A stretch of 18,760 bases of DNA from an uncultured Drancourtella sp. Lineage in GTDB: Bacteria > Bacillota > Clostridia > Lachnospirales > Lachnospiraceae. Below, in pieces: positions 7,713 to 14,878 of the stretch (the first letter of the stretch is position 1; each line of letters starts with the position of its first letter). The translations under genes were made by a program, and so were the position numbers. The notes beneath the pieces are model-generated. The model was not told where the DNA came from. It did not search any database and was given only the letters and a program-made list of their open reading frames with translations. Location of the stretch: positions 1 to 18,760 of the forward strand of contig CALFLL010000035.1 of the NCBI GenBank assembly GCA_937880845.1. The letters run 5' to 3'.

Positions 7713-8323
7713 TGAATCATCCACTGGTCCGTCATAAGATAGATTATATCCGACGTAAAGAAGTGGGAACAAAAGAATTTCGCGAAATGATTGAAGAAAT
7801 TGCCATGCTGATGTGCTATGAGGCAACCAGAGATTTAAAATTAAAAGATGTGGAGATAGATACTCCAATCTGTCATATGACAGGAAAGGAACTTGCAGGC
7901 AGAAAACTGGCGGTGGTTCCGATTTTAAGGGCGGGTCTTGGTATGGTAGAAGGAATGTTAAGAATGATTCCGGCGGCAAAGATAGGTCATATCGGGTTGT
8001 ATCGGGACCCGGAAACGTTAAAGCCGGTAGAATATTATTGTAAACTTCCTTCTGATTGCGATCAAAGAGAAGTGTTTGTCGTAGATCCGATGCTTGCAAC
8101 AGGTGGATCAAGTACGGAAGCCATCACAATGTTGAAGGAAAAGGGTGTTAAAAACATTACCTTTTTATGTATTATCGCAGCACCGGAAGGATTGGAAAAA
8201 ATGAAAAAAGAACACCCGGATGTAAATGTTTATGTAGGAGCACTGGATGAAAAATTAAATGAACATGGATATATTGTACCGGGACTTGGAGATGCGGGCG
8301 ATCGCATTTTCGGAACGAAGTAG
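7694..8323 (+). CDS. upp: Uracil phosphoribosyltransferase
   Basis: A 209-residue enzyme that converts uracil and PRPP to UMP in pyrimidine salvage. The PRPP loop is seen as VVDPMLATGGSS (129-140), and the uracil-binding C-terminus as GYIVPGLGDAGDRIFGTK. The length is normal. Start ATG 7694 overlaps the end of the Sua5 fusion gene by 19 bases; ribosome sites GGAGG (7679-7683) and AAAGGA (7685-7690) are inside that gene, so translation is probably coupled. It is followed after 15 bases by dCMP deaminase, which fits a nucleotide salvage unit. Confidence 0.97.
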   Translation: MGRIHVMNHPLVRHKIDYIRRKEVGTKEFREMIEEIAMLMCYEATRDLKLKDVEIDTPICHMTGKELAGRKLAVVPILRAGLGMVEGMLRMIPAAKIGHIGLYRDPETLKPVEYYCKLPSDCDQREVFVVDPMLATGGSSTEAITMLKEKGVKNITFLCIIAAPEGLEKMKKEHPDVNVYVGALDEKLNEHGYIVPGLGDAGDRIFGTK

Positions 8324-8338
8324 TAAAGGAGCGAAAAG

Positions 8339-8827
8339 ATGAGCTGCAAAAGAACAGATTATCTGTCATGGGATGAATATTTTATGGGAATCGCAATGCT
8401 GTCCGGAATGCGTTCCAAAGATCCGAATACGCAGGTCGGATGTTGCATCGTAAGCCGGGATAACAAGATTTTGTCCATGGGATATAACGGCCTTCCAAAC
8501 GGCTGCTCAGACGATGAATTCCCATGGGAGAGGGACGGCGAAGATCCGTTGGAAACAAAGTATCTTTATACGGTTCACAGTGAACTGAATGCCATTTTAA
8601 ATTATGGAGGAGGCACATTGAAAGGGGCAAAGATTTATGTTTCCCTTTTCCCTTGCAATGAATGTGCAAAGGCCATTATCCAGGCCGGGATCAAAGAAGT
8701 TATCTATGCCTGCGATAAATACGAAGATACGGTATCTGTGATCGCATCCAAAAGGATGATGGATTCGGCAGGGGTAAGATACTATCACTATCATAAGACA
8801 GACAGAGAAATAAAAATCAATTTATAG
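8339..8827 (+). CDS. dCMP deaminase (ComEB-like)
   Basis: A 162-residue zinc enzyme of the cytidine/deoxycytidylate deaminase fold, expected to convert dCMP to dUMP for thymidylate synthesis. The zinc site is H80 and catalytic E82 in TVHSELNAI, with C106 and C109 in PCNEC. An N-terminal SWDEYFMGIA stretch and NGLPNGC are typical of dCMP deaminases. ATG 8339 has AAAGGAG at 8325-8331. It is the last gene of the unit that begins at 6153 and ends at a strong two-way terminator. In B. subtilis the homologue is comEB; a competence role is not implied here. Confidence 0.93.
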   Translation: MSCKRTDYLSWDEYFMGIAMLSGMRSKDPNTQVGCCIVSRDNKILSMGYNGLPNGCSDDEFPWERDGEDPLETKYLYTVHSELNAILNYGGGTLKGAKIYVSLFPCNECAKAIIQAGIKEVIYACDKYEDTVSVIASKRMMDSAGVRYYHYHKTDREIKINL

Positions 8828-8867
8828 ATACAAAAAAGATGCCGCTTTTGCGGCATCTTTTTGTATC
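8827..8867. terminator. Bidirectional rho-independent terminator
   Basis: A long stem: GATGCCGC (8838-8845) with GCGGCATC (8850-8857) around TTTT, extended by an A-run and T-run and by GATAC/GTATC at the outer ends. It has an A-run on one side and a T-run on the other, so it serves both the rightward deaminase unit and the leftward DUF2508 gene that ends at 8883. Confidence 0.92.
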
Positions 8868-8882
8868 AAGTGTTATATGAGG

Positions 8883-9119
8883 TTAAGAGGATGAAAGAGA
8901 GAGGATCTTGGCCTGTTTTAACAGGAAACTGTATCGTTTTCGGGCAGCATTTCCCTGAAAAATATAGCTGTCGATCAGGTCGGGATCAGATGCGTTACGA
9001 AACAGATTGTCTGCAGTTTCAATCTCTTCTTTGGCACGGTCTATTTCGCGTTTCAAATCAGAATAAGAACCCCGAAGGTAAATATCGGATTCAAAACATT
9101 GTCTTCTCTCTTTTGACAT
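8883..9119 (-). CDS. DUF2508 (YaaL-like) family protein
   Basis: A 78-residue basic, helical protein. The FLLKQAK stretch near the C-terminus (about 65-71), preceded by a pair of helices, resembles YaaL/DUF2508 proteins, which in Firmicutes usually lie next to bofA. The start chosen is ATG at 9119 (MSKERRQ) because an AAGGAAAGAAGG ribosome site precedes it; the open frame continues upstream to 9227 but that part has no support. Function is unknown. It points away from the BofA gene, whereas the two are often co-directional. Confidence 0.7.
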   Translation of the reverse strand: MSKERRQCFESDIYLRGSYSDLKREIDRAKEEIETADNLFRNASDPDLIDSYIFQGNAARKRYSFLLKQAKILSLSSS

Positions 9120-9227
9120 AGGGGATACCTTCTTTCCTTGTGTTATATCCATAGTATGTACAGAAACAGGAATAAAATACCATATCGGCATAATATTATA
9201 TACAAAACACGAAAAAAGGAATGCCAT

Positions 9228-9437
9228 ATGGAAGGAAAAGGAACAGAGATCATCATAAATTTTATCATCAGAGCGATACTTGGGATGACGGCAATTTTTT
9301 TTATCAATGAGCTTTTGTCATATAATCAGATTCCGATATCTGTAGGGATGAACGGATTGTCATTTCTGACAAGCGGAGTCCTTGGTCTTCCCGGAGTTGC
9401 CATGCTTTACGGTATCATATGTATAAAAAATTTGTAA
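9228..9437 (+). CDS. BofA-family membrane protein (pro-sigma-K processing inhibitor-like)
   Basis: A 69-residue protein with two hydrophobic segments (about 8-28 and 38-67) and the family motif GVLGLPGVAMLY near the C-terminus, as in BofA (GIPGLAAL). In B. subtilis BofA holds the SpoIVFB protease inactive in the forespore outer membrane. Many Clostridia carry BofA-like proteins without a clear sigma-K pathway, so the role here is inferred from family only. ATG 9228 follows an AAAAAAGGA ribosome site. The 108-base gap to the DUF2508 gene must hold both divergent promoters; I cannot assign them firmly. Confidence 0.72.
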   Translation: MEGKGTEIIINFIIRAILGMTAIFFINELLSYNQIPISVGMNGLSFLTSGVLGLPGVAMLYGIICIKNL

Positions 9438-9473
9438 ATCTTTCACAAAGATTAAGAAAATACAGAAAATAAC

Positions 9474-9502
9474 TGGACAAATAAAAAAAGGAAGTATATA
9501 AT
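9474..9502 (+). promoter_or_regulatory. Promoter of the tad operon
   Basis: TGGACA (9474-9479), a 17-bp spacer and TATAAT (9497-9502): one of the best sigma-A-like promoters in the window. Start of transcription is expected near 9509, giving a leader of about 100 bases. Confidence 0.78.
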
Positions 9503-9508
9503 TCAATT

Positions 9509-9607
9509 CACAAACAAAAAATCTTTTGTTTTATCCGGACAACCGGAAGTCATACAAGCGTCGGGAAAGCGCTTATCTATTTCAAGCCGAATCGGCTGTA
9601 TTATTTC
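9509..9607 (+). promoter_or_regulatory. Structured leader RNA of the tad operon, four successive hairpins
   Basis: Four stems follow the start point: AAACAAAA/TTTTGTTT (9512-9531), TCCGG/CCGGA (9534-9547), AAGCG/CGCTT (9556-9574) and AGCCG/CGGCT (9585-9597). The last ends ten bases before the ATG at 9608, and no purine-rich ribosome site lies between. No c-di-GMP riboswitch core was found. Control of translation or transcription by this leader is an inference. Confidence 0.5.
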
Positions 9608-10729
9608 ATGAACAAACAAATGATCATCTGTGGCGAAGAGGAATTATATGTACTGCGTCTTGCAGACATGCTCGCCGACAGAGAAGAACTTGATCTTCAG
9701 GTACAGGTATGTACATCTTTTGAGCAGGAAGAGCGTCTAGAAGAATTCCAGGAAGCAGAAATTTTATTAATAGGAGATGAAATCCCATATGAAAAAAGGC
9801 AGACAAGCCGTGCCGTCAAACGTTTTGTGCTTGTTGACCGGGAAGGAAAAGAAGTAGGAGAAGAGGAAACACCGATTTATAAATACCAGTCTGTCCAGAA
9901 TATTTTTTCCGGAATCATGGAAACCTGTCTTGACAATGACAGGGCGGAGATTTTTCAGGTTACCCACAAATCGGGGCAAAAACTGATTGTTATTTATTCG
10001 CCGATCCACAGAATCGGAAAGACCTTATTTGCCAAGGAACTAGGGCGTACCCTTGCGGCTGAAGAGCCAACATTATATATCAACATGCAGGAATATTCCG
10101 GAGAGTGGGAAGGAGATAGAAAAGAGCAGCCACCATCCCTTGCGGACTTGCTGTATTATTCCAGACAGGAGAGAAACCATTTAGGACTTCGTCTGACGTC
10201 CATGGTTCGGGAACAGGAAGGGGTGGATATGATAGCACCTATTCCTATCAGTCAAGATTTAAAGGAGGTGGAAAAAGAAAACTGGATTTCTCTGATTCTG
10301 CAGATTCTAAAGAAAGGGCCATATCGAAATTTGATTCTTGATGTGAGCGAAAGTGTACAGGGACTTTTTGAAATTTTGAATCTGTGTGATGTATGGTATC
10401 TTCCTTTTATAGAAGACGAATGGGAAGAGAAAAAACTGGATCAGTTTTTTGAAATGTTAAAAAGAACAGGGCAGTCCAAGTTATGTGAAAAAGGGAAGAT
10501 GATTGAAATGAGAGGAGGGACACAGGCATGTGTAAAGAGGGCATTACAGTATGATAAGAGCGATGCATATGCAAAAGCTACAGGAAATGGTTCTGGAGAG
10601 GCTGGATCTTTCCAGAGAGATCGAAGACGAAGAACTGTCAGATCTGATCTATCAGGTACTGGAAGAATATACAAGAGAAATTTACCTTCCTCTTCGGACG
10701 AAGATGGAATTTGGGAAAGATCTTTTTAA
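9608..10729 (+). CDS. TadZ/CpaE-like pilus-assembly ATPase
   Basis: A 373-residue protein with a receiver-like N-terminal domain (about 1-110) and a MinD/ParA-like ATPase domain (about 120-310). The nucleotide loop is deviant: SPIHRIGKT (131-139), keeping only GKT of the usual KGG-x-GKT. Family members localise the Tad pilus machine at the cell pole or membrane. It is directly followed by tadA, supporting this call. The last 60 residues (from about 315) overlap the tadA reading frame and look like shadow translation: they are rich in R, S, G and unlike the rest. A TGATAA double stop lies one base out of frame at 10552-10557, right at the tadA start. So the native protein may end near residue 315 and a small indel may have extended it. 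The ATG lacks a visible ribosome site. Confidence 0.75.
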   Translation: MNKQMIICGEEELYVLRLADMLADREELDLQVQVCTSFEQEERLEEFQEAEILLIGDEIPYEKRQTSRAVKRFVLVDREGKEVGEEETPIYKYQSVQNIFSGIMETCLDNDRAEIFQVTHKSGQKLIVIYSPIHRIGKTLFAKELGRTLAAEEPTLYINMQEYSGEWEGDRKEQPPSLADLLYYSRQERNHLGLRLTSMVREQEGVDMIAPIPISQDLKEVEKENWISLILQILKKGPYRNLILDVSESVQGLFEILNLCDVWYLPFIEDEWEEKKLDQFFEMLKRTGQSKLCEKGKMIEMRGGTQACVKRALQYDKSDAYAKATGNGSGEAGSFQRDRRRRTVRSDLSGTGRIYKRNLPSSSDEDGIWERSF

Positions 10730-11429
10730 TGCATTCAGAAAACTGGATATTCTCCAGGAACTGTTGGAGGATGAGGAGGTTACGGAAATCATGATCAACG
10801 GTCTGGAAAACATTTTCATAGAAAAAGAAGGGAGGATCAGGCTTTATGAGAAACGCTTTTTGTCCAAAAAAAAGCTGGAAGATATTGCTCAGCAGATTGC
10901 CGCCGGATGCAATCGTACAGTCAACGAAGCAGAACCCATTGTAGATGCAAGATTGTCGGACGGTTCCAGAGTCAATCTTGTCTTGCCTCCTGTTGCGTTG
11001 AATGGTCCTATCATTACGATCCGAAAATTCCCCAAAGAAGGGATCACAATGAAAAGACTTGTTTCGTGGGGAAGCATAAGTCAGGAAGCGGCAGAATTTT
11101 TGCAGAAACTTGTAAAAGCAAAATATAACATGTTTATAAGCGGAGGAACCGGATCAGGAAAGACTACATTTCTAAATGCTTTGTCCCAGTTCATTCCGGA
11201 GGATGAACGGATCATCACCATCGAAGACAATGCAGAATTAAGACTTCAAGCTCTGCCGAATCTTGTAAGATTGGAAGCAAGAAATGCCAATATGGAAGGA
11301 GAAGGGGAAATAGGAATCAGGGAATTGATCAAGACGGCTCTCAGGATGCGGCCGGACAGAGTTATCGTGGGTGAGGTAAGAGGATCGGAAACCATAGATA
11401 TGCTTCAGGCTATTATATGTACTATATAA
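10551..11429 (+). CDS. tadA: TadA/CpaF-type secretion ATPase, 3'-truncated
   Basis: Hexameric ATPase that powers the Tad (type IVc) pilus. The N-terminal domain (about 1-120) and the start of the ATPase domain are present: DILQELLEDEEVTEIMING, Walker A GGTGSGKTT (198-206), TIEDNAELRL Asp box, and RPDRVIVGEVRG-x-E around 274-285. After M-L-Q-A the expected M-N-T-G-H-x-G-S-x-S-T-x-H-A is missing; the frame changes to IICTI and a stop in a very AT-rich stretch. About a third of the protein, including the His box, is gone. The cause is the insertion of the second element at about 11412. The start is ATG 10551 with AAAGAGGG upstream; further in-frame ATGs are at residues 5 and 7. It overlaps the TadZ frame by 179 bases. 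As it stands it is unlikely to work. Confidence 0.85.
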   Translation: MIRAMHMQKLQEMVLERLDLSREIEDEELSDLIYQVLEEYTREIYLPLRTKMEFGKDLFNAFRKLDILQELLEDEEVTEIMINGLENIFIEKEGRIRLYEKRFLSKKKLEDIAQQIAAGCNRTVNEAEPIVDARLSDGSRVNLVLPPVALNGPIITIRKFPKEGITMKRLVSWGSISQEAAEFLQKLVKAKYNMFISGGTGSGKTTFLNALSQFIPEDERIITIEDNAELRLQALPNLVRLEARNANMEGEGEIGIRELIKTALRMRPDRVIVGEVRGSETIDMLQAIICTI

Positions 11430-11453
11430 TAATTATATATATAATGTATATAA
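11412..11453. repeat. AT-rich imperfect palindrome at the element/tadA junction
   Basis: A 42-base stretch made almost only of A and T, with TTATATGTAC at its left and an inverted TATATAA at its right side. It starts exactly where the tadA protein similarity stops. Serine recombinase attachment sites are typically imperfect palindromes of about this length, so it is a candidate att half-site region. Confidence 0.45.
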
Positions 11454-11494
11454 GGATGGAAAATATAGATTAGAGGGAGAGACATAGGAACGAT

Positions 11495-11803
11495 ATGAAC
11501 ATTAAGTATAGGTTATTGTGTAAAAGGTTAATAGAGGAACGGAAGAGAGTAGGTGTCATTCAATATTATAATGTACTGTTCATAATGGAGTTAGTGTCAG
11601 ATAAAGACATATGGTCTTTAGAACAGTGGGTGAATGGTATAAATAACATATATATGAAAGATATACATAATTGGTGTAGAACACATTTTGTTAAATATCA
11701 CACTGTATTTGTTTACAGGAAAGAGTATCCGGTAAAAGCAAATATTTGGAATGGGTATTCATATATAAGGTGGCGGATGGAGCGGATGATGAATTTGGGA
11801 TAA
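11495..11803 (+). CDS. Hypothetical protein (102 aa)
   Basis: Not recognised. A basic protein rich in Tyr, Ile, Arg and Trp, without a clear motif, signal or membrane segment; the middle reads SLEQWVNGINNIY and the end YIRWRMERMMNLG. ATG 11495 has AGGA six bases before it, and a TATAAT (11440-11445) lies upstream as a possible -10. It is the only rightward gene between the tadA break and the leftward operon, which it faces. It could be a chance frame in AT-rich DNA. Confidence 0.4.
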   Translation: MNIKYRLLCKRLIEERKRVGVIQYYNVLFIMELVSDKDIWSLEQWVNGINNIYMKDIHNWCRTHFVKYHTVFVYRKEYPVKANIWNGYSYIRWRMERMMNLG

Positions 11804-11880
11804 GATAACATAGTGATTGCATGAAAGAGAGCCTTAAAGCATGGTGTTCTTTTGAAAGTATGGATAGAATAAAGGCTGAA

Positions 11881-11908
11881 GGCTCTGCGCTATTCGTTTG
11901 GCAGAGCC
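11881..11908 (-). terminator. Hairpin at the 3' end of the ParB-like operon
   Basis: GGCTCTGC (11881-11888) and GCAGAGCC (11901-11908) form a perfect 8-bp stem with a 12-base loop that contains the stop codon of the 304-aa gene. AGAGCCTT/AAGGCTCT (11828-11835 with 11878-11885) gives an alternative, overlapping stem. The T-run on the minus strand is weak. Confidence 0.55.
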
Positions 11909-12804
11909 TGAGTATTCTCTTGATCCGTAGAAAATAAATCTAACTGACCTTCTGGAGTGGAACTTTGACCGGATTCATCTTCAGTTGATGGTTCTCTTTT
12001 TTTGGGTGTTTTATGAGTGTATAATTTCTCAAAAGGAAGTGAATACTTGGATTTTTTATTGTATTCTAGTAAAAGAGCTTCTGCGAATCCTAATGAACCG
12101 GCACGACGTTCTCTGGCAGTACGACTGATTTCTCTGACAGAGACACGCCCAACTTTTTCTTTAAAGGTGTCATCTTTCATTGTTTCTCCATAAGCATTAT
12201 CCAAACGGGCAATAGCATTAAGCATATTGGAACTAAAGGACATAGGCGCACCTTCCCATGTGGCAACACAAAGGCGTAAAACACGATCAAGAGTGTGAAA
12301 ACCATATTTTTCATAGATATTAATTAAAGTGGATACAGCACATATACCTCCGGGGCGAGAGGAAGAAGTAATAGTGAGATCATATGATTCAACAAGGTCA
12401 CGAATAATAAGTTCTCTATCATTACCAGCTTCAATATTAGCCATGAATATTTCATAAGGTAATAACGATTTGACATATTTCATCTGATTTGCAAAAATAT
12501 CTGCTTCTTGGGTGTAAACAAGATCATCATAAACCATACACCAGACAGGAGTTTCTCTTGATCCAGAGACGAGAGCAACAATCTCTATAGTGTGTTGTCC
12601 GTTGAACACATAATTTATCCCATCACGTCTACTTACTTTTACAGGGTTTATCTGATAAAGGTCAAAATTAGCTGCAGCACGCTGAACGTGTTTGATGGAA
12701 AGATTACGTTGATAATCTTGATTTGAACATAAATTTTTAATAGGTATTTGCTCAAAATGCACTTGGGGAACAAACTTTTGTAAATCTTCGGTATTTCCAT
12801 CCAT
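11890..12804 (-). CDS. ParB-like nuclease-fold protein (DUF6551-type)
   Basis: A 304-residue protein. The N-terminal 100 residues follow the ParB/sulfiredoxin-like pattern: IPIKNL...DYQRNLS, NFDLYQINPVKVSRRDG and VFNGQHTIEIV (66-76), as in DUF6551 proteins. The middle (about 105-240) is helical, and the tail (260-304) is acidic, low-complexity and probably disordered. The tail holds QLDLF at 287-291, a full match to the bacterial sliding-clamp binding motif QL(S/D)LF. ATG 12804 has GGAGGA nine bases upstream, inside the end of the preceding gene. It is the last gene of the leftward operon and is followed by a hairpin. A role in DNA maintenance or transfer of the element is inferred, not shown. 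Confidence 0.72.
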   Translation of the reverse strand: MDGNTEDLQKFVPQVHFEQIPIKNLCSNQDYQRNLSIKHVQRAAANFDLYQINPVKVSRRDGINYVFNGQHTIEIVALVSGSRETPVWCMVYDDLVYTQEADIFANQMKYVKSLLPYEIFMANIEAGNDRELIIRDLVESYDLTITSSSRPGGICAVSTLINIYEKYGFHTLDRVLRLCVATWEGAPMSFSSNMLNAIARLDNAYGETMKDDTFKEKVGRVSVREISRTARERRAGSLGFAEALLLEYNKKSKYSLPFEKLYTHKTPKKREPSTEDESGQSSTPEGQLDLFSTDQENTQALPNE

Positions 12805-12806
12805 AA

Positions 12807-13733
12807 TTATATTTCCTCCAATTTTTTTAAAATATTATTTGTTGTTGATATTAGGCACATAAGCTGATATTTAAGCTTATATTTTGCTGTATCAGATGCA
12901 ATTTTAAAATCTGAAACTTTTAATACTCTTTCGATAGAACTGTTCCACGAGGGAATCGTCAATGTAAGACTTGCAATTTCCGCATCTGGATCAAATTGTG
13001 GCAGGTTGCGTATTGAAGGAATAGAAACGGAAGATTCTTTCCTTAACATCGGTTTGGCGTAATTATTCCATAGTAATTCCCTTTTCATATCATGATAACT
13101 GAGATGTTCTATCTTTTCGGCAAGAAGGTAGTTATTTAGGCTTAAAAGCTGCTCTTTTGATAATCCTGAAAGCTCAATAATATTAGCTTGGGAAATCCAG
13201 AGCTGACCAGAACGAACTCGTTTGACAAAATCGGGAACTTTTTCATCAATTATATCTAGTGCACTACTGTAAGCAGAATATTTGTAAACGGTAGCCATTG
13301 CTACATTACATTCTTCGGATATTTTTTTCGCTGCGATGCTTGCACCGGAAATATGAGATTTATTCGTAGATGAAAGTTGTCTTGAAACTAAAATTTTTTC
13401 AGCATCATATTTTTTCCCAATCAGGTATTTTTTATTGATATTGGTTAAATCCTCTCGTTTAAGTTGGTCAGTACATATCCATGAAATTACATCTTCTTTA
13501 CTGGAAAAATGGAGTCTTTTTATTCGGAAAGGAATACTGTGTTTACGAAATAATTCATACGCTTCTATACCATTAATGACAATACCATTCCATGTGCAGA
13601 TTGGGGTGTGATAGGAATGACATAATATCTGTTGTTCAAGTTGTTTATAATCTTTTTCACTGAGATATTGATACAAATTGGTGAATTCTAGTTTTGTTTT
13701 TAATGTATATATACTATAATTGCGCATACTCAT
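12807..13733 (-). CDS. ParB-like protein with helix-turn-helix
   Basis: A 308-residue protein. Residues about 40-105 look like a degenerate ParB N-terminal domain (PICTWNGIVINGIEAYELFRKH, then ISWICTDQLKREDLTN and KKYLIGKKYD). Residues about 128-165 carry a likely helix-turn-helix (ASIAAKKISEECNVAMATVYKYS). The C-terminal third is mixed helix with no assigned domain. Two starts are possible: ATG 13733 touches a GGGAG ribosome site, and ATG 13727 (two residues later) has it at six bases and is better placed. The gene overlaps the previous one by about 20 bases and the next by none (2-base gap), so the operon is tightly coupled. It may bind DNA of the element; partner choice is unknown. Confidence 0.65.
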   Translation of the reverse strand: MSMRNYSIYTLKTKLEFTNLYQYLSEKDYKQLEQQILCHSYHTPICTWNGIVINGIEAYELFRKHSIPFRIKRLHFSSKEDVISWICTDQLKREDLTNINKKYLIGKKYDAEKILVSRQLSSTNKSHISGASIAAKKISEECNVAMATVYKYSAYSSALDIIDEKVPDFVKRVRSGQLWISQANIIELSGLSKEQLLSLNNYLLAEKIEHLSYHDMKRELLWNNYAKPMLRKESSVSIPSIRNLPQFDPDAEIASLTLTIPSWNSSIERVLKVSDFKIASDTAKYKLKYQLMCLISTTNNILKKLEEI

Positions 13734-14130
13734 CTCCCATTATTTCTGATTTGAGTTCTGGTTGTGGCAGTTTTGTGATGATGTTATCCATGGAAAATAG
13801 AGCTATTTTCTTATCTGGGTAAATATTGCCTTCTAAACGAAAAATGTTAAATTTCTCCCAAGAAAGGTTAAGCTGGGAAAGTGAATATAGTAATTCTCGG
13901 CTGTACAATTCATAACTGTTACCATTGATGACAAAATAATCCTTAACTTTATGTGCCAATTTATCCTCTGCACAACTAGCCTTTATACCTATCATTTTTT
14001 GATCAGGATTAACAAGAAGTTGAATATATTCTGGGTTACCAATTTGACGGAGTGTATTGCGGTGGATTCGTATACGATTCTTTTTAAAGTCAATACATAT
14101 TAGTGGATGGGAAGAGTGTTTGTTGTTCAT
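13714..14130 (-). CDS. Short protein of the recombinase C-terminal-domain family
   Basis: A 138-residue protein with no known function. It matches the shared domain seen in the recombinase C-terminus and in the 262-aa neighbour: RIHRNTLRQI, then YIQLLVNPDQKMIGIK (35-50), and FNIFRLEGN...ALFSMDN (94-115). It lacks the N-terminal RG-x-FF stretch, the RPC motif (here I-K-A-S-C) and the late YP-x-x-W-x-N-x-FG motif, so it is a reduced copy. I start at ATG 14130 (MNNKHSS) because GAGGA sits eight bases before it; a GTG at 14145 is possible. It overlaps the upstream gene by 41 bases and the downstream one by about 20. Confidence 0.65.
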   Translation of the reverse strand: MNNKHSSHPLICIDFKKNRIRIHRNTLRQIGNPEYIQLLVNPDQKMIGIKASCAEDKLAHKVKDYFVINGNSYELYSRELLYSLSQLNLSWEKFNIFRLEGNIYPDKKIALFSMDNIITKLPQPELKSEIMGDEYAQL

Positions 14131-14878
14131 AGGATTTTTCCTCACTTTCTGTTGTTGATGGTTCTTTTGCTTTTTCTATGGATTTATCAGTTGCCTTCTT
14201 CTTTTCTTGTATGTCAAATACTGCGTAGCCTTCAAATATATTGACTTGCATTGATTTTTGATGTTCTTCCATTGGAATACCGAACTGATTCTTCCATTCT
14301 TCAGGATAAGAAGGTGTCCTAGCAGTGGTTACAGTTCCATTGTCTTTTAGTGTACGAGGAAATATTTCAGGTGAAGTTAAATCGAAAATGAACAGTATTT
14401 CATTGCCAGAACGAATTAGTTTGCCGAGAATCTTGTACCGATAATTAGGATTCCAGTCCATGAGAGATATCACTTTAGCAAAGAAAATTCGACAGGTGAT
14501 TTGTTTTGGCGAACGCTTTTTTCCAGAGGAACACCAACGAAAAGAGTCTTTTTCTTCTTCTCGACAGGGACGGACAGCCAGTTTTTTTTCAATGGGATTG
14601 ACTAATATTTGCACATATTCGACATCGGGTAGTTTTTTTATGCAGGCGGTATTTACAGATACCTTGTAGTTATTAAACGTAAACGAAGGTTCGTAAATAT
14701 GAGCGAAGAATTCGCCACGTACAACTTGATAACCGTCATAGCTGAAAGAATCATCGTCAATGACTTCCATTTGATTTGAGGGGCTGGGTGCGACTGTTAT
14801 TGGCATAGGTGTGTTGATTTTCATCATATCAGAAGGTTCTGTAGTCATATTCCATTGATTTATAGGTTGCTCGCTCAT
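14090..14878 (-). CDS. Recombinase-associated protein sharing the recombinase C-terminal domain
   Basis: A 262-residue protein whose residues 44-200 align by eye with residues 395-561 of the recombinase encoded just upstream. Shared: SF...Y-x-V-x-RG-x-FF (44-58), I-K/R-K-x-P (80-84), V-x-x-L-V-N-P-x-x-K-x-LA-V-RPC (89-105), KI-LG (149-152) and YPEEWKNQFG (191-200). Such genes are often labelled integrase in gut Clostridia, but there is no catalytic motif of tyrosine or serine recombinases here. The tail (230-262) is charged and ends with QQTLF (252-256), close to a sliding-clamp motif. ATG 14878 overlaps the recombinase stop (ATGA-type) and has AAAGGAGA seven bases upstream. I infer an accessory DNA-binding or recombination-directing role. 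Confidence 0.68.
   Translation of the reverse strand: MSEQPINQWNMTTEPSDMMKINTPMPITVAPSPSNQMEVIDDDSFSYDGYQVVRGEFFAHIYEPSFTFNNYKVSVNTACIKKLPDVEYVQILVNPIEKKLAVRPCREEEKDSFRWCSSGKKRSPKQITCRIFFAKVISLMDWNPNYRYKILGKLIRSGNEILFIFDLTSPEIFPRTLKDNGTVTTARTPSYPEEWKNQFGIPMEEHQKSMQVNIFEGYAVFDIQEKKKATDKSIEKAKEPSTTESEEKSYEQQTLFPSTNMY

Noticed and set aside
7671..8111. 146-aa open frame on the minus strand opposite upp
   Set aside because: It lies wholly across upp and the end of the Sua5 fusion, is rich in P, L and S without motifs, and has no ribosome site; it is the shadow of well-supported genes.
8861..9121. 86-aa plus-strand frame opposite the DUF2508 gene
   Set aside because: It starts inside the terminator region and the minus-strand frame has a family match, a ribosome site and a terminator.
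9509..9607. Cyclic-di-GMP riboswitch in the tad leader
   Set aside because: Pilus operons in Clostridia often have one, but the conserved core (such as GACGCAAAGCC) and the receptor stem are not present; the leader is kept only as unassigned structure.
14090..14878. Calling the 262-aa protein an integrase
   Set aside because: It has neither the R-H-R-Y set of tyrosine recombinases nor the serine resolvase motifs; the similarity is to the non-catalytic C-terminus of the neighbouring recombinase.
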